From Neobacillus pocheonensis (GTDB lineage: Bacteria; Bacillota; Bacilli; Bacillales; Cytobacillaceae), in the NCBI GenBank assembly GCA_023702235.1, contig JAMQCR010000002.1, positions 1,054,001 to 1,118,000 on the forward strand: 64,000 nucleotides of DNA, in the 5' to 3' direction. Below, one piece after another: positions 1-6,621 of the stretch. The notes under the pieces are model-generated. The model was not told the DNA's origin and did no database searches. It saw only the letters and a list, made by a program, of their open reading frames with translations. Positions within the stretch are counted from its first letter, which is position 1, and the number at the start of each line of letters is the position of its first letter. Position numbers and translations under genes: made by a program.

Positions 1-133
1 AAAAATCTTTATGACTTAAAGATTCTCTATTGCTACTTGAAGAGGGATTTTTTATTGTTAACATTATAGTATTTATGATAAAAATGATAGCGTTTTCGAG
101 TTGTTATAAAACAAATGAAAGAGGGGAAGCTTT

Positions 134-736
134 GTGACGAAGACTGCCCATATTATATCCCATTCACACTGGGACAGAGAGTGGTATTTATCCTTTGAGA
201 AACATCGCTATTACTTCATTCGGCTTATGAATGATCTAATCGAGCAGTTCGAAAAGGATGGAAATCTATTTAAATCGTTTCACCTGGATGGTCAAACAGT
301 TCTTCTAGAAGATTATTTCGAGGTTCATCCGGAAAAGCGGGCGATTGTCAAAAAGCTAATTGAAGAAAAAAAACTATATATAGGACCTTGGTATGTTCTA
401 CAGGATGCTTTTTTAACAAGCTCAGAATCAAATGTCCGGAACTTATTAATTGGAATGAACGAGGCAAAATCCTATGGGCATGTATCAAAGTTGGGGTATT
501 TTCCCGATACGTTTGGGATTTATGGGCAAGCGCCACAGCTATTAAAACAAGCGGGTATCGATATAGCAGCGTTTGGACGGGGGGTTAAACCTACCAGGTT
601 TAATAACACAGTTTCAGACTCGCCGTCGTTTGAGTCACCTTTTTCCGAAATGGTTTGGAAATCTCCTGATGGATCGAGTGTTAAGGAAAATCATTACCCC
701 CAAACCGAAAAAAACACTATTCTTTCTGTATTATGA
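134..736 (+). pseudogene. 5' fragment of GH38 alpha-mannosidase
   Basis: The N-terminal ~180 residues match the catalytic domain of glycoside hydrolase family 38 (alpha-mannosidases; MngB-type enzymes act on mannosyl-glycerate or its phosphate). The opening HSHWDREWY carries the His-x-Asp zinc ligands, and FPDTFG holds the Asp that acts as nucleophile in this family. The start is GTG at 134 behind GAGGGGAAG. Family members are about 850-1000 residues; this one leaves homology near 680 and stops at 736, so most of the enzyme is missing. A weak inverted repeat at 713-747 marks the break. No PTS or regulator partner is nearby. Non-functional remnant. Confidence 0.8.
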
Positions 737-899
737 TAGAAAGTGTTGACTGATAATAATGTTGTTTCATTTCTCATGCAGCTAACAGGGCAGGATAAGT
801 TACATTAAACATGAAGGAATATTGGAATCAGTAACGAAATGTTTAAATGAGTGGCGATGGTGTCGGCTCTTCGATAATATTTTTCAGAAGGTGATTGAT

Positions 900-1286
900 T
901 TGAAGTTGTTGCAAATAAGACTTTTGGTCAAAGATTTTAAGAAAAGTGCCATGTTTTACAGAGATTTATTGGGATTTCCAGTAAGTTGGTACGAGGAAGA
1001 CATGGAATATGCGCTTTTCAATAATGGGGAAACGAAAATTGAGCTTGTATCTCGAAAAGTGATGGCCGAATTGGTCGGAGAAGGAAAAAAGCCTTTAGAA
1101 TCTGAGTCTCAATCAAGATTCTTGCTCCAATTTGAAGTTGAAGATGTCGATAAGACTTATAACCGTTTCAGAGAAAAAGAAATTGAATTTGTTAATGAAC
1201 CGCATGATCGTAAGGAATGGCGAGCGCGTGTTGCACATTTTCGTGACCCTGACGATAACTTAATTGAAATATATAAAATGCTGTAA
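900..1286 (+). CDS. VOC (glyoxalase/bleomycin-resistance) superfamily protein
   Basis: A 128-residue single VOC module. It begins with the typical beta strand (LLQIRLLVKDFKKSAMFYRD), has the LLGFPVSWYEED segment, and ends with FRDPDDNLIEIYKML, the usual last strand with its metal-ligand Glu. I chose TTG at 900 because AGAAGGTGA lies just upstream; the longer in-frame reading from 822 has no ribosome-binding site and no VOC homology in its extra residues. Substrate is unknown: the family includes glyoxalases, dioxygenases and antibiotic-binding proteins. It stands alone between a broken mannosidase and an IS element. Confidence 0.8.
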   Translation: MKLLQIRLLVKDFKKSAMFYRDLLGFPVSWYEEDMEYALFNNGETKIELVSRKVMAELVGEGKKPLESESQSRFLLQFEVEDVDKTYNRFREKEIEFVNEPHDRKEWRARVAHFRDPDDNLIEIYKML

Positions 1287-1335
1287 TTTGATTGGTCAAA
1301 ACGGGATTAGGTTAAAGAATAGTAAACAACTTTAA

Positions 1336-1366
1336 TAACACAGTTCGATTTATTTGAACTGTGTTA
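1336..1366. terminator. inverted repeat, possible bidirectional terminator
   Basis: TAACACAGTTC (1336-1346) and GAACTGTGTTA (1356-1366) form a perfect 11-bp stem with a 9-nt loop, 50 bases after the VOC stop. There is no strong T run, so termination strength is uncertain. Confidence 0.5.
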
Positions 1367-1454
1367 ATTGTGTTAGTAAGAGTAGAATCATGGTTCTGGT
1401 GCGAAGATAAAATAAAAGAGGATAAAGCGCATATATTCTTAGCGGAATCGTATC

Positions 1455-1843
1455 TTATGCTGCAAGCCCAAACAATTGATGGATGAATTCTTTCTGATTT
1501 TGGATAGACTGGTCCCGTAAATCAATCTGTTCTTTTTTGATCATATGCATGGCTTCTACTCCCGAAAGAATGGATGTAGCTGTGTCAAAAGACTTGAATC
1601 CTAACATAGGAAGGACTCGTCTCTTAATGAACCGATGATCCTGTTCCACGATGTTGTTAAGATATTTAACTTGCCTTATTTAGATGGCTTCTGGCAGCTT
1701 TTTTTCTTCTTTTAACTCCTTAACTGCTACTGGATAAGCTGGATTCTTATCTACAGTAATGACACGAGGAGTGGATACATGCGAAAAAGCCAAGGCTTTT
1801 TTGAAAAAGCGCTTGGCTGATTTGGTATTTCTATTTTTACTTA
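1455..1843 (-). pseudogene. IS6-family transposase, 3' half
   Basis: The minus strand encodes the C-terminal part of an IS6/IS26-type DDE transposase, including VEQDHRF-type EQDHRFIKRRV with the last catalytic Glu, and ends in HQLFGLAA. The upstream part is in other frames because of an indel near 1650. It is cut at 1843 by insertion of the IS1595 transposon; the 5' half continues at 5398. Confidence 0.8.
1836..1843. repeat. 8-bp target-site duplication, left copy
   Basis: TTTACTTA directly precedes the left inverted repeat of the IS1595-family transposon. The identical octamer follows the right repeat at 5398-5405. IS1595-family elements characteristically duplicate 8 bp. Confidence 0.9.
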
Positions 1844-1872
1844 GGCTCTATTAAACGTTTATGTTGATATTT
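1844..1872 (+). repeat. left terminal inverted repeat of IS1595-family transposon
   Basis: Starts GGCTCTATTAAA and includes GTTGATATTT at 1863-1872. It pairs with 5369-5397 on the opposite strand, 23 of 29 positions identical. Confidence 0.9.
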
Positions 1873-1893
1873 GAATAAAACGAACTGCTGTTC

Positions 1894-1899
1894 TATAAT
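1894..1899 (+). promoter_or_regulatory. -10 element of the transposase promoter
   Basis: A perfect TATAAT lies 36 bases before the transposase ATG and just inside the left inverted repeat. No good -35 is visible. Confidence 0.45.
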
Positions 1900-1935
1900 A
1901 GTAATATTAATAAGGACAAAAGTGAGTGGTTTCAA

Positions 1936-2976
1936 ATGCCGTTAACAGACATTATTAAGGAGATTCAAAAACTCAATACCGCAGACCAACTTCGTTTGAA
2001 AGAGTTTTTTACCAAATCTCTTGCGTCATATTCTGCAAGTGAACCTATTTTTAAAGAGGTATCTGAGCAGAAACATAAAGATGGTTACACTTGCACTCAC
2101 TGTCATTCGAATAATGTTGTCCGATTCGGAAAGTATTCCGTAAAAGTAGGAATGAAAACAATGGAACGGCAGCGTTATCGCTGTAAAGATTGCGGTAAAA
2201 CCTTTACCGATGTCACGAACACCCCTTTGTGTGGGTCGCACCTTCCTCATAAATGGATGGATTTCATTCTGTGTATGATTGAAGGATACTCTTTACGCAA
2301 GGCATCTGAGATAATTGAAGTCCACTACGTTACCCTTTTCTATTGGAGGCATAAGATTTTATCCGCTTTGAAACAAATGGATTTCGGTCAATTTTCTGGC
2401 ATCGTCGAAATGGACGAAACCTATTTCCTGTACTCTGAAAAAGGAAAACGGAATTTAAAAGAGCGTAAAGCTCGAAAGCGAGGCGGTGCTTCTCAATTCC
2501 GTGGCATTAGTAAGGAACAAGTCTGTGTATTAATTGCCAGAGACCGTCAAAAACTGACTTATTCCAAAGTGATAGGGCAAGGACGTATTGTAAAATCTCG
2601 CTTAGACAAAGCAATCGGCTCCAAACTATCCAAATCGAATACCTTATGTACCGATGCTTGGCGGGCATTTAAAACCTACGCAAAAGATAAAGGATTAGAG
2701 CATTATCCCTTCAAATCGGATGGAAAGGAACGAGTCAAAGGGCTCTATCATATCCAAAATGTCAATAACTATCATAGCCGCTTGAAAGGCTGGATGGACA
2801 GGTTTAATGGCGTGGCAACTAAATACATTGAACATTATTTGAGTTGGTTTCAATTCCTGGACGTAATTCGATTCCGTAATGATTCTGCAACGGTAAGCAA
2901 AATGGTTATTGATAGTTGTTTGTTATCCACCAATACCACTTATGAGAGGTTAAGATTATCGACATTTAAGTTATAA
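1936..2976 (+). CDS. IS1595-family transposase
   Basis: 346 residues. After ~50 N-terminal residues comes a zinc ribbon with CTHC and CKDC pairs (about residues 53-85), a helix-turn-helix stretch (YSLRKASEIIEVHYVTLFYW), then the ISXO2-like DDE/N domain: MDETYF (first Asp), TDAWRAF (second Asp) and NNYHSRLKGWMDRFNGVATKYIEHYL near the end. This layout and length are typical of IS1595 transposases, which move the element by cut-and-paste. The reading frame is uninterrupted. It sits 92 bp inside the left end and is transcribed toward the passenger genes. Confidence 0.9.
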   Translation: MPLTDIIKEIQKLNTADQLRLKEFFTKSLASYSASEPIFKEVSEQKHKDGYTCTHCHSNNVVRFGKYSVKVGMKTMERQRYRCKDCGKTFTDVTNTPLCGSHLPHKWMDFILCMIEGYSLRKASEIIEVHYVTLFYWRHKILSALKQMDFGQFSGIVEMDETYFLYSEKGKRNLKERKARKRGGASQFRGISKEQVCVLIARDRQKLTYSKVIGQGRIVKSRLDKAIGSKLSKSNTLCTDAWRAFKTYAKDKGLEHYPFKSDGKERVKGLYHIQNVNNYHSRLKGWMDRFNGVATKYIEHYLSWFQFLDVIRFRNDSATVSKMVIDSCLLSTNTTYERLRLSTFKL

Positions 2977-3061
2977 TGCCTTTTCCGATAAACGGATCAG
3001 CTTACTTGAACATGATTCTTAAACATTACGAACTGATTGTATAATTTTTATGATTTATTAA

Positions 3062-3910
3062 TTAACTTTTTTCACTTTTATTCATCCTTCTCTTCAATTT
3101 TTCTTCAGTAGATGAACCCTCAACAGGAGTAAAAATGCTACACCAAAAATCTGTATTACCATGAACTTGTAAAGAAGATAAATTAAATAACATTTTCCCT
3201 GCCTTTGAATGCCTAAATTCTATTAAAACTTCGGGTGCCATACTTACCTGATTTTCTTGCCATAAAGACTCAAACTCTGGATTAAGATTAGTCATTTCTT
3301 CGAGAAATTGAGTGTACCATTCATCCCCCATATATTGTCCATAATAAACCCGAAAGATGGATAGAAAACCTTTCACAAAATGCTCCCAATTGACAGCTAA
3401 AGACCTCAATTCTTTCCTAGTAAACACTAAGCGGATTAAGTTTCTCTGTTCAATGGGAATTTGTTCAAAATCCAAAAAAACATAGGCTGCTGCAGGATTC
3501 CAACCAACGATTTGGAAATGTCGGTCTGTGATCAGAGAAGGGCAATATTTTAATTCTGTTAAAATTTTTTCTAAAGAAGGGGAAATTTTTGTTTGTAAAA
3601 CTTCTTGTTTATACACATTTGTGTTTGCTTCTAATGCTAAATCGTATAGATACTTTCGTTCATCGTTATTTAATTGTAGAGCAGTTGCTATTGAATCTAG
3701 TACAGAAGAAGAGACCTTAATATCTCGCCCTTGTTCCAGCCAGGTGTACCAGGTAGTGCTCACTCCCGCTAACTGGGCAACTTCCTCCCTCCTTAATCCT
3801 GGTGTTCTCCTCCTAGCTCCCGTTGGGAATCCTAATGATTGAGGCTGTATATTTGCACGTTTAGACTTTAAAAAAGTGGAAAGGGCTTCTAATCTAGTTT
3901 TACTATTCAT
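3062..3910 (-). CDS. MmyB-type helix-turn-helix regulator (transposon passenger)
   Basis: 282 residues. The N-terminal XRE-like HTH (about residues 25-75) carries the family signature RRRTPGLRREEVAQLAGVS and WYTWLEQGRD; residues ~105-270 form the MmyB PAS-like ligand domain (SLITDRHFQIVGWNPAA). ATG at 3910 has GACAGGAGT upstream. It is transcribed divergently from fabF across 122 bp. A structure of a Chloroflexus MmyB-like protein is known with a fatty acid in the PAS-like pocket, so a lipid-responsive switch for the neighbouring fatty-acid enzyme is a reasonable inference, not shown here. Confidence 0.85.
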   Translation of the reverse strand: MNSKTRLEALSTFLKSKRANIQPQSLGFPTGARRRTPGLRREEVAQLAGVSTTWYTWLEQGRDIKVSSSVLDSIATALQLNNDERKYLYDLALEANTNVYKQEVLQTKISPSLEKILTELKYCPSLITDRHFQIVGWNPAAAYVFLDFEQIPIEQRNLIRLVFTRKELRSLAVNWEHFVKGFLSIFRVYYGQYMGDEWYTQFLEEMTNLNPEFESLWQENQVSMAPEVLIEFRHSKAGKMLFNLSSLQVHGNTDFWCSIFTPVEGSSTEEKLKRRMNKSEKS

Positions 3911-3950
3911 GTTACGTTACTCCTGTCACAAAGTGTTATTCATATTACTA

Positions 3951-3979
3951 ATTATACTAGGATAAACAACAACTTGTAA
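3951..3979 (-). promoter_or_regulatory. promoter of the MmyB-type regulator
   Basis: Read on the minus strand: -35 TTACAA (3974-3979), 17-bp spacer, -10 TATAAT (3951-3956). The spacer fits sigma-A. A repeated TAGGATA (at 3958 and 3981) lies here and could be part of an operator controlling both divergent genes. Confidence 0.6.
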
Positions 3980-4032
3980 TAGGATACGTATTGTGTGAAA
4001 ATATGGATAATCTTTTACTAGGGGGAATAAAT

Positions 4033-5265
4033 ATGGAACGTGTTGTGATTACAGGAATGGGAGTTGTCTCTCCTTTAGGAAACAATGTTGAAAAATTTTG
4101 GAGGAATTTGGTTAAAGGTAAGTCTGGCATTTCTTCCATTAATACATTTGACATAAGTAAACATAAGACAAAAATTGCTGGATTTGTTAGGGATTTCAAT
4201 GCTGAGGATATGCTTGGTCAGAAGGATGCAAGGCGTATGGATAGATTTTGTCAATTTGCTCTAGTTGCAGCTGAACAAGCATGGAACGATTCCAATCTGA
4301 ACATTAAGGAAATAGATTTAGAGCGTCTTAGTGTATATATTGGTTCGGGAATAGGTGGAATTGAGACTTTGATGCAAAATATTGATGTACTTAGAGAAAG
4401 AGGACCACAAAGGGTAAGTCCAACAATGGTGCCTTCGATGATAGCAAATGCAGCTTCAGCACAAATAAGTATCAAATGGGGGGCATTGGGACCTTCTATG
4501 GCACCTGTTTCCGCTTGTGCAATTGGAAATACAGCTATTGGAGAGGCGTTCAGAATTATTCGGTATGGTACGGCTGATGTAGCATTTGCTGGAGGGGCTG
4601 AGGCAGCCATAACAGAATTGTCTTTAGCCAGTTTTGGGAATGCAAAAGCTTTGTCTTCGAGGAATGATGAACCAAGTGCTGCTAGTCGTCCTTTTGATGT
4701 GAATAGAGATGGATTTGTAATGTCTGAAGGTGCAGGAATTTTAATACTTGAATCTTTAACACATGCTTTACGCAGAAATGCACGAATTTATGCTGAAGTA
4801 ATTGGATACGGTGCTAGTTCTGATGCATATCACATGGTTTCTCCACATCCAGAAGGTAAAGGAGCCTATCTTGCAATGAAAATGGCTTTAAAAGATGCGT
4901 CCATTTCTACTGATGATGTAGATGTAATTAGTGCTCATGCAACAAGTACCGAGATAGGTGACATATCTGAAACAAATGCTATAAAAAAATTGTTTGGCGA
5001 ACAAGCATACAAGATACCAGTTACGGCTAATAAGTCGATGACAGGTCATTTATTAGGAGCAGCTGGTGGAGTTGAAGCAATTGCATTAGCAAAAAGTCTT
5101 CAAGAGGGCATCATTCCACCTACTATCAACTTAGAACACCCCGATCCTTTATGTGACTTAGATTATGTACCAAACTTAGCCCGACAAACAAATCTCAAAA
5201 TAGGGATTTCCAATTCATTTGGGTTTGGTGGGCATAATGCAGTAATTGCTTTGAAAAAGTATTAA
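4033..5265 (+). CDS. fabF: beta-ketoacyl-ACP synthase II (FabF), transposon passenger
   Basis: 410 residues, the normal FabF length. FabF condenses malonyl-ACP with acyl-ACP to elongate fatty acids. The catalytic set is complete: Cys162 (SACAIGN), His302 (SAHATST), Lys334 and His339 (NKSMTGHLLGAAGG), plus the C-terminal GFGGHN loop. I chose ATG at 4033 behind AGGGGGAATAA; an in-frame ATG at 3991 only adds residues foreign to FabF. The residue aligning with Ile108, whose Phe change gives cerulenin resistance in other bacteria, is still Ile (107). Being inside a transposon beside an MmyB regulator, it is probably a second, inducible or inhibitor-tolerant copy; the housekeeping fabF is not in the window. 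Confidence 0.92.
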   Translation: MERVVITGMGVVSPLGNNVEKFWRNLVKGKSGISSINTFDISKHKTKIAGFVRDFNAEDMLGQKDARRMDRFCQFALVAAEQAWNDSNLNIKEIDLERLSVYIGSGIGGIETLMQNIDVLRERGPQRVSPTMVPSMIANAASAQISIKWGALGPSMAPVSACAIGNTAIGEAFRIIRYGTADVAFAGGAEAAITELSLASFGNAKALSSRNDEPSAASRPFDVNRDGFVMSEGAGILILESLTHALRRNARIYAEVIGYGASSDAYHMVSPHPEGKGAYLAMKMALKDASISTDDVDVISAHATSTEIGDISETNAIKKLFGEQAYKIPVTANKSMTGHLLGAAGGVEAIALAKSLQEGIIPPTINLEHPDPLCDLDYVPNLARQTNLKIGISNSFGFGGHNAVIALKKY

Positions 5266-5330
5266 ATAGTTTTATTAGAGAGAGTGAAGAAATGTACTTG
5301 CTAACGGGTTACTTCTCTTCAATAAGAATA

Positions 5331-5362
5331 AAATCAAGGACCTTATCTGTGGTCCTTGATTT
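5331..5362. terminator. terminator after fabF
   Basis: AAATCAAGGACC (5331-5342) and GGTCCTTGATTT (5351-5362) make a perfect 12-bp stem with an 8-nt loop, 65 bases after the fabF stop and just inside the right transposon end. Terminal A and T runs suit termination in both directions. Confidence 0.85.
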
Positions 5363-5368
5363 ATAATT

Positions 5369-5397
5369 AAATATCAACAATATTATTTAACAGAGCC
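5369..5397 (-). repeat. right terminal inverted repeat of IS1595-family transposon
   Basis: Ends in AACAGAGCC. Its reverse complement begins GGCTCTGTTAAA and contains GTTGATATTT at the same distance from the tip as the left end. Confidence 0.9.
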
Positions 5398-5405
5398 TTT
5401 ACTTA
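5398..5405. repeat. 8-bp target-site duplication, right copy
   Basis: TTTACTTA, identical to 1836-1843. The following bases continue the interrupted IS6 transposase. Confidence 0.9.
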
Positions 5406-5724
5406 AGTAAAAATCAATGGTATTCCCTTCTGAATCGACTGCACGATACAAATACATCCATTGTCCTTTTACTTTTATGTATGTTTCATCTACTCTCCAC
5501 GAGTCATTGGTCTGCTTGAGATGACGCCGGATTCTCTTATCCAACTCAGGACCATATTGATGGACCCAACGGCGCATAATCGTTGTGTGAGCTATCGACA
5601 ATACCTTGCTCTTCCATCATTTCCACCAAAGAAAACTTAGGTTGTACCGTAGGTACCATCTCACTGTAAGAAGGATGATCTCAGGCTGATAATGTTTCCA
5701 TTTGAACAAATTTTGGTTTTCCAT
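5398..5724 (-). pseudogene. IS6-family transposase, 5' half
   Basis: On the minus strand it starts at ATG 5722-5724 (MENQNLFKW), continues through the helix-turn-helix part and the first catalytic Asp in DETYIKVKGQW, and ends at YLSK where the IS1595 transposon entered. An extra codon in TIMRRWVH and a frameshift near 5600 show prior decay. Confidence 0.8.
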
Positions 5725-5805
5725 ACTGAATATGCCTCTTTTTTAAGAGTAGTAGTATCAGTATGGAGATTAATTGCATAATGTTCGAGATTTTGCACCA
5801 GAACC

Positions 5806-6404
5806 TGAAATTTTACCTTTAGAGTTAAAAGGTGCGAGGAAAGCATCTTTAACGAGTAATTGATCTTTTTAAAAGAAAAAGCAAATATTGTTTTCTAGTT
5901 CTTTGAATTTTCAGTTAATTTCATACAACGAAATAAGATAAATGGTTATACATAAAAAAAAGATAAATGCGTTAGAATGCAAATTTCCAATACCCTAAAT
6001 TAAGGAGATTTTATGTTGTTTCAATTTGGAACCATCTTAACAAAATTGAAAAATAGCGACATAAAAAAATCCATTTATACGCCTTTTAACTTTTATATTA
6101 AATTGTCATTTTTGTCTTAACGTATTCTGAGTAATGTATTTTAAATAATTAGAGGGTGAATTTTCCTCTATTCCAAGTTCATTTGCAATCCTTTGTATGG
6201 GATATTTTTATAATACTGATTTAAGGCTATTGCTCTACGAAATGATATTAGAGTTAAGGTTTGAGAATTTATCTTTAGATAATCTTGTGAAACACTCTCA
6301 AATGATTATGAATGGACATAGCCTGAATCGGTCCTCCATATTGAACACCATGTGTTTTAGTAGTAAATACGAATTCACTTCGATCATACAAAGTTTCATA
6401 AGAA
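5806..6404. other. intergenic stretch without recognisable gene
   Basis: AT-rich DNA between the IS6 right end and the next terminator. A 79-codon open frame at 6197-6436 has no ribosome-binding site and no familiar motif and runs into the terminator stem. I see nothing supportable here. Confidence 0.5.
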
Positions 6405-6434
6405 AGAGATCCTGCCCTTTTATGCAGGATCTCT
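6405..6434. terminator. strong hairpin terminator
   Basis: AGAGATCCTGC (6405-6415) and GCAGGATCTCT (6424-6434) form a perfect 11-bp stem with an 8-nt loop. It lies just downstream of the minus-strand small ORF ending at 6481, for which it is the likely terminator (TTTCTT follows on that strand). Confidence 0.75.
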
Positions 6435-6480
6435 AACTCTTTCTATAAAATTGATATTGAGTATTGCAATAATCTAAGTG

Positions 6481-6621
6481 CTAATTTCCCTTTTTTTGGT
6501 ATGCTACGACTACTATATCTTCTTCATTGCTCTTATTTATTTCATTCTCGAAAGTTTTTACTTTTTCTACCATTGATGTTTCAAGTTCTGCTGCTTCAAA
6601 TCTTAAATCCTTTTCGTTCAT
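6481..6621 (-). CDS. 46-residue acidic small protein
   Basis: The minus strand encodes MNEKDLRFEAAELETSM to VVVAYQKKGN, a charged, soluble, mostly helical peptide with no Cys and no membrane segment. A terminator follows 47 bases downstream. There is no SD sequence before the ATG, and the neighbouring SMC-like coding frame begins at the same point on the other strand. The likely explanation is a rearrangement at about 6621 that removed the natural 5' region, so the gene may be intact in codons but unexpressed. Function unknown. Confidence 0.5.
   Translation of the reverse strand: MNEKDLRFEAAELETSMVEKVKTFENEINKSNEEDIVVVAYQKKGN

Larger units (their letters stand above)
1844..5397 (+). mobile_element. 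IS1595-family transposon carrying mmyB-type regulator and fabF
   Basis: The ends are read directly. The left end 1844-1872 and the reverse complement of 5369-5397 match at 23 of 29 positions, sharing GGCTCT at the tip and GTTGATATTT inside. Perfect 8-bp duplications (TTTACTTA) flank the 3554-bp unit, and both flanks rejoin into a known IS6 sequence. Inside are one IS1595 transposase (1936-2976), an MmyB-type regulator (minus strand) and a FabF enzyme (plus strand) with its own terminator. A simple IS1595 element is about 1 kb, so the two extra genes are passengers. The transposase looks intact. Confidence 0.9.
1392..5805 (-). mobile_element. IS6-family element interrupted by an IS1595 transposon
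   Basis: Outer inverted repeats GGTTCTGGTGC (from 1392) and GCACCAGAACC (to 5805) are the same ends seen on the other IS6-like copies here. The two halves of one minus-strand transposase lie at 1455-1843 (3' half) and 5398-5724 (5' half). They join when the 1844-5397 insert and one target duplicate are removed, as shown by comparison with the uninterrupted copy near 31140-31200. No target duplication flanks the outer ends. The transposase has further frameshifts, so the IS was probably dead already. Confidence 0.85.

Noticed and set aside
6197..6436. 79-codon plus-strand frame
   Set aside because: No ribosome-binding site, no motif, and it ends inside a terminator stem.
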